Assembly (NCBI GenBank): GCA_022703445.1
Contig: JAKLDR010000037.1
Coordinates: 1-36,408 of the forward strand
Source of the DNA: Planctomycetota bacterium
GTDB taxonomy: Bacteria; Planctomycetota; SZUA-567; JAKLDR01
Direction of reading: 5' to 3'
Length of the DNA stretch: 36,408 nt
The notes under the pieces were generated by a model. The model was given only the letters and a program-made list of their open reading frames with translations. It did not search any database and was not told where the DNA came from. The stretch's first letter is position 1. Each line of letters begins with the position of its first letter. Position numbers and translations under genes: made by a program. Below are positions 14,906 through 23,871 of the stretch, piece by piece.

Positions 14906-16185
14906 TCGCCATGGGCATTCTCCTGGGGCTGCTGTGCCTGCTGCTCAGCGCCTTCTTCTCCGGATCGGAGACCGGCCTGTATACCGTGAACCGCTTCCGG
15001 CTGCACCGGCGCGCCGGCCGCGGGGAACGCTCGGCGCGGCTGCTTGAGCGGCTGCTCTCCGACCCGGTCGGACTGCTGGTGACCTTCCTGGTCGGCAACA
15101 ACATCGTCAACTACTGCCTGGCGGCCCTCGTCACCAGAGGCTTCGAAGGGGCCGGGTTCGAGACCGCGCACGGCTGGTGGCGCAGCCCCGACGTGCTGGC
15201 CACGCTGACGCTGGTGCTGCCGCTCTTCCTGTTCGGGGAAATGCTCCCCAAGAACTACTTCCGCCGGCACACCGAGCGCCTGAGCTACTTCGCGGCCTGG
15301 GGCCTGGCCGCCGCCAAGGCACTGCTCTTCCCCATGGTCTGGCTGCTCAGGCTGCCTGCCAGGATGATCCCCTCGGAGCACGGCGCCGGCGCCAGCCTGG
15401 GCATGCCCCAGATCTCCAGGCACATGCTCGACCGCCTGCTCACCCACGGGCGCGAGACCGGCGAGCTCACCGCCGAGCAGGAGCGCCTGGCCCGCAACGT
15501 GCTCCGCGCCGGCGAACGCCGGGTCGTGCACCTGGCCAGGCCGGTGGGCGCCACTGCCGCGCTCCCGGCCGCCGGCTCCTCCCCGTCGTCCTCCGCCCCG
15601 GTCCTGACCGTTCCGGCCGACGAGCGCGCCGGCCGCGTGCTGCAGCGGCTGATCGACGCCCGCACGCGGCTGGCGGTGGTGATGACACCAGTTCCCAGTT
15701 CCCAGTTGCCAGTTGCCAGTGGTACGCAGAAGCCCGGCGGCGAGCCACTGACAACTGACAACCGGCAACTGACAACTCCGGTGGTCTGCCGCGACGTCCT
15801 CGGCTACGTGCGGCTCTTCGACCTGCTGGCGCCCGGCGCCCAGGGCCGCCCGGTCTCGGAACTGGTCCGGCCGGTGCCCCGGCTGACCGCCCACACCACC
15901 CTGCGCGGCGCGCTCAACGTCATGCAGCGGGAGTGCGCGGACCTGGCCATCGTGGAGAGCCCGCCGGCCCGGCCGGCCCGCGGCGCCAAGCGGGACGGAG
16001 CCGTCAAGACGGACACCGGCTTCTTCCGCCTGGGACCCGGCGACATCCTGCCCGAGCCCGGCACCGGCCACGGCGAGCCGGCCTGTCCGCTGCTGGGGGT
16101 GGTCCGTCTGCCGGAGCTGATCAGCGAGCTGCTCAGCAAGCCGCCCGACGGCCAGCCCGCGCCCGGCGGCGCCAGGGTGGGCTGA
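14902..16185 (+). CDS. CNNM/CorC-type membrane protein, second of a pair, carrying a repeat insertion
   Basis: This 427-residue protein starts with GTG in a GTGA overlap with its partner. The N-terminal DUF21 domain (LLLSAFFSGSETGLYTVNRFRL, then LVGNNIVNYCLAALV and LPLFLFGEMLPKNYFRRHTERL) spans about residues 1-160. The CBS region is divergent. In the first CBS, RTRLAVVMT is separated from DVLGYVRLFDLLAP by about 30 residues (VPSSQLPVASGTQ...DNRQLTT) encoded by a heptad inverted repeat. The second CBS contains a further loop of about 50 residues rich in Pro, Gly and Arg before LLGVVRLPELISELL. No CorC_HlyC domain follows. Probable partner subunit of the preceding protein in divalent-metal transport; ATP binding is doubtful. 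Confidence 0.85.
   Translation: MIAMGILLGLLCLLLSAFFSGSETGLYTVNRFRLHRRAGRGERSARLLERLLSDPVGLLVTFLVGNNIVNYCLAALVTRGFEGAGFETAHGWWRSPDVLATLTLVLPLFLFGEMLPKNYFRRHTERLSYFAAWGLAAAKALLFPMVWLLRLPARMIPSEHGAGASLGMPQISRHMLDRLLTHGRETGELTAEQERLARNVLRAGERRVVHLARPVGATAALPAAGSSPSSSAPVLTVPADERAGRVLQRLIDARTRLAVVMTPVPSSQLPVASGTQKPGGEPLTTDNRQLTTPVVCRDVLGYVRLFDLLAPGAQGRPVSELVRPVPRLTAHTTLRGALNVMQRECADLAIVESPPARPARGAKRDGAVKTDTGFFRLGPGDILPEPGTGHGEPACPLLGVVRLPELISELLSKPPDGQPAPGGARVG
15688..15779. repeat. Heptad-unit inverted repeat inserted in frame in a coding sequence
   Basis: The left arm is five 7-bp units (CCAGTTC twice, CCAGTTG twice, CCAGTGG; 15688-15722). The right arm is five units of the complement type (CCACTGA, CAACTGA, CAACCGG, CAACTGA, CAACTCC; 15745-15779). 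The arms pair at 27 of 35 positions around a 22-bp centre. Its low-GC composition contrasts with the host gene. It resembles a MITE/REP-like or short tandemly repeated element, and it keeps the frame open through the CBS domain. Confidence 0.85.
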
Positions 16186-16191
16186 GCAACC

Positions 16192-16212
16192 CCGACGGGA
16201 AGACCCCGTCGG
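16192..16212. terminator. Hairpin between convergent genes
   Basis: CCGACGGG (16192-16199) pairs perfectly with CCCGTCGG (16205-16212) around a 5-nt loop, in the 42-bp gap between the CNNM gene and the thioredoxin-fold gene. There is no clear T-run. Confidence 0.5.
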
Positions 16213-16227
16213 TCGGGCCGGTTGAGA

Positions 16228-17142
16228 CTACTTGCCGGCCTCCTTGGCGACGGCCTCGATGATCTTCCGTATCTGGGCGGCGCGCCTGGACTCCGGGGCG
16301 GCCTTGAGCGCCTCCTCCATGACCTTGCCGCAACCGGCCTTGTCGCCCTTCTGGAAGAGGGCCACGCCCTTCAGGAACAGCAGCCCCTGGGCGGTCTCGC
16401 CGGAGTTGCCGGAGCTCTTCAGGGCTTCGTCGGCCAGCGCCATGGCCTCGTCGAACTTTCCACCCTGGAGCGTGGCCTCGACCTTCCTGAGGCTCTGCGC
16501 GCCCTCGTACTTGGCCTTGAGGCCGGCCTTGCCGTCGGCGTCCAGCTTGATGATCTCCGCCACCTGCTCGCCGTAGGAGGCCAGGGCCATCTCCACGCCC
16601 ACGGCCGAGAGGGCTTCGTCGAGGCACTTGGCCCGTTCGGCCCCCTCGAGGCCGCCGGCCTTGGCCAGGGCCGCGTCGCGCTTGGCACGCATGCCCTGCA
16701 ACTCGGCCAGGTGCTTGAGGTAACCCTCGGGCCCGCCTGGGCGGTAGCCGGTCTTGGCGTAGGGTCGGCCCTCGGCGTCGGCCAAAATGATCGTGGGATA
16801 GCCCGAGACCTGGAACCGGGCCTGCCACTCGGCGTTCTGCTTCTTGACCTCGTCGGGCAGCGCCTTCTTCCGGGGGAAGTCGAGCTTCAGGAAGACGAAG
16901 TTCTTGGCGGCCTCGGCCGAGAAGGCCTCCTGGCTGAAGACCTCCTTGTCGAGCTTGATGCACCAGCCGCACCAGTCCGAACCGGTGAAGTCGATGAGCA
17001 GGTCCTTCTTCTCCTTGGCGGCCTGGGCCATGGCCGCCTTGGCGTCCTCGGTCCAGAGCTCCGCGGGGAAAGCCGCGCCCGCCAATGACAGGAAGAGAAT
17101 GACGGACACCAGGACCAGTCTTGCGGTGGCGAAAGGCTTCAT
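16228..17142 (-). CDS. Exported thioredoxin-fold protein with helical C-terminal extension
   Basis: The 304-residue product has a Sec signal peptide (MKPFATARLVLVSVILFLSLAGAAFPAE). The thioredoxin domain spans about 28-140 with the redox motif CGWC in FTGSDWCGWCIKLDKEVF, a cis-Pro segment VSGYPTIILAD, and a conserved Gly-rich turn (GYRPGGPEGYL). The C-terminal 150 residues are Ala/Lys/Glu-rich helices resembling TPR-like repeats (EALSAVG, ALADEALKSSG, LFLKGVALFQKGDKAGCGKVMEEAL). Likely a periplasmic thiol reductase or disulfide-handling protein of the thioredoxin_7/DUF255-like type. AAGGAG is six bases before the ATG at 17140-17142. No cytochrome biogenesis genes are adjacent. Confidence 0.85.
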   Translation of the reverse strand: MKPFATARLVLVSVILFLSLAGAAFPAELWTEDAKAAMAQAAKEKKDLLIDFTGSDWCGWCIKLDKEVFSQEAFSAEAAKNFVFLKLDFPRKKALPDEVKKQNAEWQARFQVSGYPTIILADAEGRPYAKTGYRPGGPEGYLKHLAELQGMRAKRDAALAKAGGLEGAERAKCLDEALSAVGVEMALASYGEQVAEIIKLDADGKAGLKAKYEGAQSLRKVEATLQGGKFDEAMALADEALKSSGNSGETAQGLLFLKGVALFQKGDKAGCGKVMEEALKAAPESRRAAQIRKIIEAVAKEAGK

Positions 17143-17276
17143 GGCATGCTCCTTACGGCTATCAGGCCAGCGTTCCGGCCGGCCCACGACCGGAAGCTTA
17201 GCGGGGGAGCGCCGATAAGCAAATGCCCTGCGAAATCAGCCGTTCCCAGACCGCTCCGCGGCGGTTAGAACTCCCG

Positions 17277-17304
17277 TTGCTTCGGAGGGACCCGGGGCTA
17301 AACT
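17277..17304 (+). promoter_or_regulatory. Promoter of the glycosidase-glycosyltransferase operon
   Basis: TTGCTT (17277-17282), a 16-bp spacer and TAAACT (17299-17304) lie about 33 bp before the TTG start. The -10 hexamer and spacing match the valS promoter. Confidence 0.5.
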
Positions 17305-17336
17305 ACCCGGGAACCCGGAGCCAGCAGGGGGAGCCC

Positions 17337-20300
17337 TTGACGCAGGTCTTCCGACACATCCGCCACATGCGCCGGCCGGCCTGGGCCGCGCTGCTTGCGC
17401 TGGCCGCCCTGATCGCGCTGCCCTCCGGACCGGGGCGGGTCCCGGCCTCGGGGGCGGAGCGCCGGCCGGCCGCCGGCTCCTCCGAAGCCTCCGCCGCAGG
17501 GGTCCCCGACCCCTCGCCGCTGCTGACCTCCGCCGAGCGCCCCTGGGAGGCCGAGGTGCCCGGCGGCGCCACCGGCCGGAACATCCGCGAGGTCGCCGTC
17601 TCCGGCGACCTGCGCGGCGGCAAGCTCTCCGTCCGGCTCCGGCTGGCTTCGGCCGCGCCCCAGCCGGTCCGGGCCTCGGTCTACATCGTCAACCGCCAGG
17701 GCTGGTTCTACAAGAGCGCCCAGGACTACCTGGTGAGCCACCTGCGCAGCACTTCCATCACCCTGGACCTGGGTCCGGAATCGGCCGACCTCGTGCCGGC
17801 CAGCGCCCTGGCCCGTCCCTGGGCGGCCACCGGCGGGGCGGGCGCCGCCCGGATGGGCATAGGCCTGTACTCGTCGGCCCGCTGGTCCGGGCAGGTCGAG
17901 GTGCTGGAGGCGCGCATCGAGGCCCCCAGCCCGGCGGCCGCGCCGGCCGGAGCGCCCCGGGCCGATGGCCTGACCGTCGTTCCGGCGCGCCCGGCGGCCG
18001 GGGCTATGGCCGAGATCTCGTTCGTCTTCCCGGCGGAGTTCGCCAATCCCTTCGACCCCGCGGCGGCGGCGCTCGACGCCGAACTGGTACCGGTCGCGGG
18101 CCAATCACCCGCAACCGCCGTCGTACCCGCCTACTTCGATCAGGGCTATCTGCCGCTGACCGAGGGCTTCGGCGAGCGCATGGTGCCGGTGGGCCCGCCG
18201 CGCTGGAAGGTGCGGCTGCGCGCGCCGGCCCAGGGCGACTGGACGGTCCGCCTGCGCTGGCGCGGGGCGGTCCTGGCCGAGGTGCCCCTGGCCGTCGGGC
18301 CGGCGCGCAAGGCCGCGGCGGCGGCGGGCGCCTCTGTCCCGGCCGCCGAGCTCGACCGCCTGGCCGTCTCCGGAGGCGAGAGCTTCCTGCGCCGCCTGCC
18401 GGCCGACCCCGACCGCTCCTGGGCGGTGCTCCGCGCCGGCCGCTTCCAGCCGGTGGCTCCGCCGCCTGGGTCCTCCGGAGCGCTGGCCGGCTGGATCGCC
18501 CCGCTGGAGTGGACCCGAAGCTGGGGAGCCTGGCTGGGCGCCGGACGCTACAACCTGGAGGCCGCCGCCCGGCTCGACGCCGTCCTGGACCGGGCCGCCG
18601 AGCGCGGGGTCCGCCTGCCGCTCTTCGTCAATTTCGACGGCCCGTTCCTGGACAACGACCGCTACCGCTGGGAGTTCAACCCCCTGGCCGCGCCCCAGGG
18701 CGGACCGGTGAAGTTGCCCAGCCTCTACTACCGCGACGAGACCGCGGGGCCCGCCGCCGAGGCGCTCTTCCGCTACCTCGCCGCCCGCTACGGGGCCCAC
18801 CCGGCGGTCGACGGGCTGATCCTGGCCGCGACGCTGGGGGCCGACGGCGCCGAGGACTGGCACGACCGCATGGCCCGCAGCCTGTCGGCCTCGTTCGGCG
18901 GCGAGGCCGGGGCGCTGCGCCTGGCCAGCCTCCACCCCATGGCCGTCCGCCGCCGCGCGGTCAAGTCCCTGGGCTCGTTCGAGGCCAAGCCCACCGGCAT
19001 CGAAGGCGGGTGGCGCTTCGACACCGACGTCTGCCCGCCGACCCGGGCGGCCTACAGCGCCGAGGCGGCCAGCGAGGGCCGCCAGTCCCTGCGCGTCGAG
19101 GCGGAGATGCCCGGGGAACTGTGCCTGGTGCGGGTCTTCGATCAGGACACCATCAACGCCGGCGACTACGACCTGCTGTCCTTCGACCTGCGGCTGCCGG
19201 CCGAGGCCCCCCGCGGCCTGCGGGCCATGCTCTACCTGCGCGACCGGGAGCTCAACTGGTACGAGGAGCTGCTGCCCGGGGAACTCCGGCCCGGCGACTG
19301 GACGCGCTTCACCCTGGACCTGCGCGAGGGGCGCAACGGGCTCAAGGCCGCCGGCCACTCCCGACCCTGGGACGGCTACAGCCGCCAGCGCTTCCGCGCC
19401 GTCGGCGTGCGCATCTTCGGGGCCGGGGAGTACGTCGAGCGGCCGTACAAGGGGCCGGTCTACCTGGACAACGTCCGCCTGCTGGGCGACCCGGAAACCC
19501 CCGAGGAACGCCCGGCGCTGGCCATCACCGGCCTGCGCGAGCCGGAGGACCGCAACCCGGCGCTCTTCACCCGGGTGGAGTACACCTTCGGGATCAACCG
19601 GACCTTCGCCAACCCCTTCGACCCGGAGTGCGTGGAGGTCCGGGCCCGGGTGCTGGCCCCGTCGGGGCAGCTCCTGACCGTGCCGGGCTTCTTCTACCAG
19701 GGCTACCGGCGCACCGCCGACAAGGAGTACGCGGCCGTCATCGACGGCGCCCGGAAGCGCATCCCGGCGCCGGAGGGCGCGGAGCGCCTGGAGCCCGAGG
19801 GCCCCGGCCTCTGGAAGGTGCGCCTGTCGGCAGCCGAGGCCGGAACCCACCAGGTGACCATAGAGGTCCTGGTGCCCGACGCCCAGGGCCGGATGGCCGT
19901 GGCCGCGAGCCGCAAGGGCCTGTCCTTCGAGGCCGCCGCCGGGAACGTCCCCGGCTTCATCCGCCCGGCCGCCGACCGGCGGCACTTCGAGCATTCCTCC
20001 GGGGAGTTCTTCTATCCCATCGGCATGGCCATCCGCTCGCCCTCCGACGCCCGCGACCTGGGGCGCGACTCGAAGATCCGCCGGCACATCCAGGGCGACG
20101 AGCCGGTGGCGATCTGGCGCGAGGCCGGCCACACCGAGAATCTCGACCTGCTCGACCTGCGCGGCACCTACCAGTTCGACGACTACTTCAAGCGCTGCGG
20201 CGAGAACGGCGTCAACTGGGCACGGGTCTGGATGGCCCCCTGGTGGCTGGGGCTGGAGTGGGACCACCGCTACCCCGGCTACGAGGGCGCCGGCCGCTAC

Positions 20301-21542
20301 AACCTGGCCAACGCCTGGCGCATGGACCACGTCCTGGAGGAGGCCGAGCGGAACGGCATCTACCTGCAGCTATGCCTGACCAACCACGGCCAGGTCACCA
20401 CCCGCATCGACCGCCAGTGGGACTTCAACCCCTACAACGCGGTCATGCCCAAGTTCAAGCTCTGGAACCTCCCGGACCGGCCGGCCTACGAGATCCAGGG
20501 GCCGGAGTACTACGCTCCCCGGCCGGGCGGCTTCGCCGACAATCCCCAGGAGTGGTTCCAGAGCGAGCGCGCCCGCAAGCTCACCCGGCAGCGCCTGCGC
20601 TACATCGTGGCCCGCTGGGGCTACTCGCCGAAGGTCATGGCCTGGGGGCTGATGTCCGAGGTGGAGTTCACCGGCGGCACGGACTTCGGCCGGGAGGGCA
20701 ACTGGGACCGCGGCTCGTTCCCGCTCCAGACCGAGTGGCACCGCGAGATGGGCCGCTACCTGCGGGCCGTCGACCCCCACCGCCACCTGGTGACCTCGCA
20801 CTTCTCGCACCCCTGCAACGGCCTGGACCTCTGGGCGCTCCCGGAGATGGACTGCGTCCACTCCAACGCCTACAGCTCCTTCCCGTGGTTGGGCGGCGGC
20901 AACAACGAGAACGCCATCGTCGGCGCGCCGCGGGCCACCCAGGAGTACTACGCCCGCCACATGTCCCGCTACAACAAGCCGGTGCTGATCGGCGAGTGGG
21001 GCGGCTTCCACATGCGCAACTCGAAGGAGATACTCGACTCCGAGCTGCACAGCGGCCTGTGGGCCGAGGCCATGACCCCGCTGGGCGGGGCCACCGGCTG
21101 GTGGTGGTGGCTGCACGTCCACTACAACGACCGCTACGGCGAGTTCGCGGCGCTCGCGCGCTTCATGAAGGGCGAGGACCTGCGCGGGGTGGTCCAGCAG
21201 CTCAGCGCCGACGGGACGGTCGCCGCCCCGGGCGGCGGCGGGGAGCGCCGCGGGCTCGAAGTCCTGGCCATCGGCGACGGGGCGCGGCGGGCCTATGCCT
21301 GGGCCTACCACCCGCGCATCGCCTGGGGCGAGGCTGACAAGGCGGTCTTCGAGGGCGCCAAGGTTCGCATCGGCGGGTTGGCCCCCGGAACCTACGAAGT
21401 CGAGTTCTGGAACCCGGCCCGCGGCGAGCGCGTCTCCCGGGGCGAGTTCGCGGCCGGGGCGGACCGGTTGGTGATCAGCCTGCCGAAGTTCGAGCGCGAC
21501 CTGGCCATGAAGATCCGCGCCAAGGGAGAGGCGGCCCGGTGA
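17337..21542 (+). CDS. Large exported DUF5060/TIM-barrel glycoside-hydrolase-like protein with duplicated architecture
   Basis: I chose the TTG at 17337 (AGGGGGAG just upstream); an ATG at 17367 is an alternative. The 1401-residue product has a signal peptide (MRRPAWAALLALAALIALPSG). In order it shows a beta domain, a DUF5060-like domain (about 212-318, ANPFDPAAAALDAELV), a shortened TIM-barrel-like segment (350-526), a carbohydrate-binding-like beta-sandwich (542-721), a second DUF5060 (732-855, ANPFDPECVEVRARV), a full TIM barrel (875-1282) and a C-terminal beta domain. Glu1108 in GLMSEVEF and Glu1220 in LIGEWGG fit the clan GH-A acid/base and nucleophile. The first barrel lacks both. Probably extracytoplasmic glycan hydrolysis or remodelling; substrate unknown. 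Coupled by GTGA to the next gene. Confidence 0.8.
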   Translation: MTQVFRHIRHMRRPAWAALLALAALIALPSGPGRVPASGAERRPAAGSSEASAAGVPDPSPLLTSAERPWEAEVPGGATGRNIREVAVSGDLRGGKLSVRLRLASAAPQPVRASVYIVNRQGWFYKSAQDYLVSHLRSTSITLDLGPESADLVPASALARPWAATGGAGAARMGIGLYSSARWSGQVEVLEARIEAPSPAAAPAGAPRADGLTVVPARPAAGAMAEISFVFPAEFANPFDPAAAALDAELVPVAGQSPATAVVPAYFDQGYLPLTEGFGERMVPVGPPRWKVRLRAPAQGDWTVRLRWRGAVLAEVPLAVGPARKAAAAAGASVPAAELDRLAVSGGESFLRRLPADPDRSWAVLRAGRFQPVAPPPGSSGALAGWIAPLEWTRSWGAWLGAGRYNLEAAARLDAVLDRAAERGVRLPLFVNFDGPFLDNDRYRWEFNPLAAPQGGPVKLPSLYYRDETAGPAAEALFRYLAARYGAHPAVDGLILAATLGADGAEDWHDRMARSLSASFGGEAGALRLASLHPMAVRRRAVKSLGSFEAKPTGIEGGWRFDTDVCPPTRAAYSAEAASEGRQSLRVEAEMPGELCLVRVFDQDTINAGDYDLLSFDLRLPAEAPRGLRAMLYLRDRELNWYEELLPGELRPGDWTRFTLDLREGRNGLKAAGHSRPWDGYSRQRFRAVGVRIFGAGEYVERPYKGPVYLDNVRLLGDPETPEERPALAITGLREPEDRNPALFTRVEYTFGINRTFANPFDPECVEVRARVLAPSGQLLTVPGFFYQGYRRTADKEYAAVIDGARKRIPAPEGAERLEPEGPGLWKVRLSAAEAGTHQVTIEVLVPDAQGRMAVAASRKGLSFEAAAGNVPGFIRPAADRRHFEHSSGEFFYPIGMAIRSPSDARDLGRDSKIRRHIQGDEPVAIWREAGHTENLDLLDLRGTYQFDDYFKRCGENGVNWARVWMAPWWLGLEWDHRYPGYEGAGRYNLANAWRMDHVLEEAERNGIYLQLCLTNHGQVTTRIDRQWDFNPYNAVMPKFKLWNLPDRPAYEIQGPEYYAPRPGGFADNPQEWFQSERARKLTRQRLRYIVARWGYSPKVMAWGLMSEVEFTGGTDFGREGNWDRGSFPLQTEWHREMGRYLRAVDPHRHLVTSHFSHPCNGLDLWALPEMDCVHSNAYSSFPWLGGGNNENAIVGAPRATQEYYARHMSRYNKPVLIGEWGGFHMRNSKEILDSELHSGLWAEAMTPLGGATGWWWWLHVHYNDRYGEFAALARFMKGEDLRGVVQQLSADGTVAAPGGGGERRGLEVLAIGDGARRAYAWAYHPRIAWGEADKAVFEGAKVRIGGLAPGTYEVEFWNPARGERVSRGEFAAGADRLVISLPKFERDLAMKIRAKGEAAR

Positions 21543-22522
21543 TCGCCCGCCGCATCGCCCTGGTGGCCGCCGGCCTGCTCTGGGTCGGGATGCTCGGGGC
21601 CCTGGGCGTCATGGAGCACCGCCGCCGGGCCCAGTCCGAGGTCGCCGCCGGCCAGCTCGACTCGGTCTTCGGCCCGGATGCCCCGGCCTTCGTCAACAAG
21701 AGCATCCGCATGCAGGAGTTCGGCGGCGCCGAGCAAATCATCGGCTACGTCGAGACCCAGATCCAGCTGACCGGGCCGAACGAGGCGCTGATCAAGACCA
21801 CCCTGTCGGTCGACGGGGCCAAGATCCCGCCCCTGACCGCCGCGGCGATCAGCCAGGTGCTCGGGAGTCAGCCCGAGAACCTCAGCGGCGAGCTCAACGT
21901 CTACACGGGCCGGGCCAAGGGCATCAGCCGCATCGACGGCAAGGGCAGCTACGGCGAGGAACGCCTGGAGTTCATGGCCACGCGCTTCCGCGACAAGGAG
22001 CTGAAGCTGATCACCCGCCGCGGCCGGGAGCGCAGCCCGCCGACCTTCATCCCCTACGACCGCGACCTGCCCTTCACCGGGGACCTCAGCCCGATCCGCG
22101 GCAGCCGCGGCCTCAAGACCGGCGACTCCTGGACGGTGACCCACTTCAACCCCATGACCCGCACCGCCGCCGAGACCATGATCCGGGTGGAGGGCGAGGC
22201 GGTCCTGCGCCACCGCAACGAGGACTTCCGCTGCTGGGTGCTCAAGTCCCACCCGGTATCCGCGAGCGGCGCCGGCGCCGGCGGCAGCTTCGGCGTCTCC
22301 ACCGCCACCGCCTGGGTGGCCCGCAAGCCCGGCGACAAGCTTGACGGCCAGGTGATCCGCGAGGAGGCCCAGATGCTCTTCTTCCGCGTCGCCCTGGTCC
22401 TCGAGGACTTCGTGACCCGCGAGGAGGCCAGCCGGGATCGCCTGGATTCCGACAAGCGCGGCGGCGGCACCCCGGGCCGGGGTCCGGCCGTCCCCGACAG
22501 GACCGGGGGCCCCGCGCGGTGA
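21539..22522 (+). CDS. Membrane-anchored protein of unknown function
   Basis: This 327-residue protein starts with GTG in a GTGA overlap with the preceding gene and ends in a GTGA overlap with the glycosyltransferase gene. One N-terminal membrane segment (IALVAAGLLWVGMLGALGV, about 6-24) is followed by an extracytoplasmic beta-rich body. The body's later part (GLKTGDSWTVTHFNP, TMIRVEGEAVLRHRNEDFRCWVL, TATAWVARKPGDKLDGQVI) follows the pattern of DUF3108-like or transglutaminase-associated envelope proteins: a thermometer of strands with a final 'attached-modifier' strand pair. I cannot name the family. The C-terminal 35 residues are polar and disordered. The tight operon suggests a partner in assembling or trimming a surface glycan. 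Confidence 0.7.
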   Translation: MIARRIALVAAGLLWVGMLGALGVMEHRRRAQSEVAAGQLDSVFGPDAPAFVNKSIRMQEFGGAEQIIGYVETQIQLTGPNEALIKTTLSVDGAKIPPLTAAAISQVLGSQPENLSGELNVYTGRAKGISRIDGKGSYGEERLEFMATRFRDKELKLITRRGRERSPPTFIPYDRDLPFTGDLSPIRGSRGLKTGDSWTVTHFNPMTRTAAETMIRVEGEAVLRHRNEDFRCWVLKSHPVSASGAGAGGSFGVSTATAWVARKPGDKLDGQVIREEAQMLFFRVALVLEDFVTREEASRDRLDSDKRGGGTPGRGPAVPDRTGGPAR

Positions 22523-23796
22523 GACGGGTCCTCTTCGTTTCCTACATATTCCCGCCCATGGTCGCCGGCGGCGCGCCGCGCGCCCACCAGTTCTGCAGAT
22601 ACCTGCCGGAGCACGGCTGGGCCCCCACGGTGCTGACCGGCCCGGCCGACGACTCCGCGGCGGTGGACGCCTTGGCTTTGGCCGAGCTTCCGCCCTGCGT
22701 CCGGGTGGTCCGGGCGGACTGCCCGCTCTCCGGGCGGGCCGCCCGCGGAGCGGCCAACCCGCGGGGCGGCCTGGCCGCGGCCATGCGCGGCGCGGCCCGG
22801 GCCGCGTCGCGGCTGGTCCTGCTCCCCGACCGCCAGGTGCTCTGGAAGGCTGCCGCGCTTCGCGCCGGGCGCGAGGCCCTGGCCGGCGAGCGGCACGACG
22901 CGGTCCTGGCCACCTTCGGGCCGGGCACCAACCTGCTGGTCGGCCGGGAGCTGGCCGCCGTGGGCGACCTGCCCCTGGTCGTCGACTTCCGCGACCTCTG
23001 GGCGGACCTGCCCCATCCGGTCTTCGCCACGCCGCTGCACCGCTGGCTGGCCGCCCGGATGGAGCGGCGCGCGGTCGCCGCCGCCAGCCGGATCACGGCG
23101 GTCTCCGCGCGGATGGCCGGGCACCTCGCCGCGCGCCACGGACGACGCCCGGAGGAGGCCGTCGCGATCACCAACGGCTTCGACCCCGCCGACCTGGCCA
23201 GGGTCCGCGACGAGCGCGGCCCGGCCGGCGGCCGGCCCTTCCGGCTGTGCTACACCGGCTCGGTCTACGGCCAGTACGACCTGGGGCCGTTCCTCGACGT
23301 CCTCGGCGGGCTGACCCGCGACGGGCTGGCCTCGCCGGAGACGCTGCGGGTCGAGTTCGTCGGCAACTTCCCGCCGGAGGAGGCCGCGCGGCGGGGGCTC
23401 TCCGGGCTGGTAGAGTGCCGCCCGCACGTGCCCCACGCCGGAGTCTTCGACGCCTTCGCCCGGGCCGACGCCCTGCTCATGATCGAGGCCCCCGGATACT
23501 GGGCGGAGTTCAGCTACGCCGCCAAGGTCTTCGACTATCTGCTGCCGGGCAAGCCGGTGCTGGCCCTGGTCGAGCCCGGCGGCAACAGCGCCCGGCTGCT
23601 CGAGGCCGCCGGGCTCGGCTGCACCGCCCATCCGGCGGACCGCGCGGCCATCCGCGCGGCGCTCCTGGAGGTCATGAGGCTCAAGGGCGCTCCGCCGAAG
23701 GCCATGAACATCTCCGCGCCGCCGCTGGCCGACTTCGACCGCCGACGGCTGGCCGCGCGCCTGGCCGCGGTGCTCGACGAGGCAGCCGGCTTGTAG
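22519..23796 (+). CDS. GT4-like glycosyltransferase
   Basis: The 425-residue product has the GT-B fold of glycosyltransferase family 4. The N-terminal Rossmann domain opens RRVLFVSYIFPPMVAGGAPRAHQFCRYLPEHGW, with the Gly-rich acceptor loop. DFRDLWADLP (about residue 155) and ITAVSARMAGHLA are typical of the N-terminal domain. The C-terminal nucleotide-sugar domain shows LCYTGSVYGQYDL, VECRPHVPHAGVFDAFARADALLMI and AAKVFDYLLPGKPVLALVEPGG, with the Y(A/S)xKxFDYL signature around 335. The GTG start overlaps the preceding stop. It probably transfers a sugar to a lipid- or polymer-linked glycan at the cytoplasmic face. Last gene of the three-gene coupled unit. Confidence 0.88.
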   Translation: MRRVLFVSYIFPPMVAGGAPRAHQFCRYLPEHGWAPTVLTGPADDSAAVDALALAELPPCVRVVRADCPLSGRAARGAANPRGGLAAAMRGAARAASRLVLLPDRQVLWKAAALRAGREALAGERHDAVLATFGPGTNLLVGRELAAVGDLPLVVDFRDLWADLPHPVFATPLHRWLAARMERRAVAAASRITAVSARMAGHLAARHGRRPEEAVAITNGFDPADLARVRDERGPAGGRPFRLCYTGSVYGQYDLGPFLDVLGGLTRDGLASPETLRVEFVGNFPPEEAARRGLSGLVECRPHVPHAGVFDAFARADALLMIEAPGYWAEFSYAAKVFDYLLPGKPVLALVEPGGNSARLLEAAGLGCTAHPADRAAIRAALLEVMRLKGAPPKAMNISAPPLADFDRRRLAARLAAVLDEAAGL

Positions 23797-23871
23797 CGAA
23801 TTCCTCACGGATTATTGAGAGCCCCGCAGGCCTCCCGCGCCATCTTCCAGTGAAGAGGGTTGAGCACACCC

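Noticed and set aside
18105..20330. A 741-codon minus-strand frame opposite the large glycosidase
   Set aside because: Low-complexity Gly/Ala/Arg/Val composition, no domain, and antisense to a well-supported exported protein.
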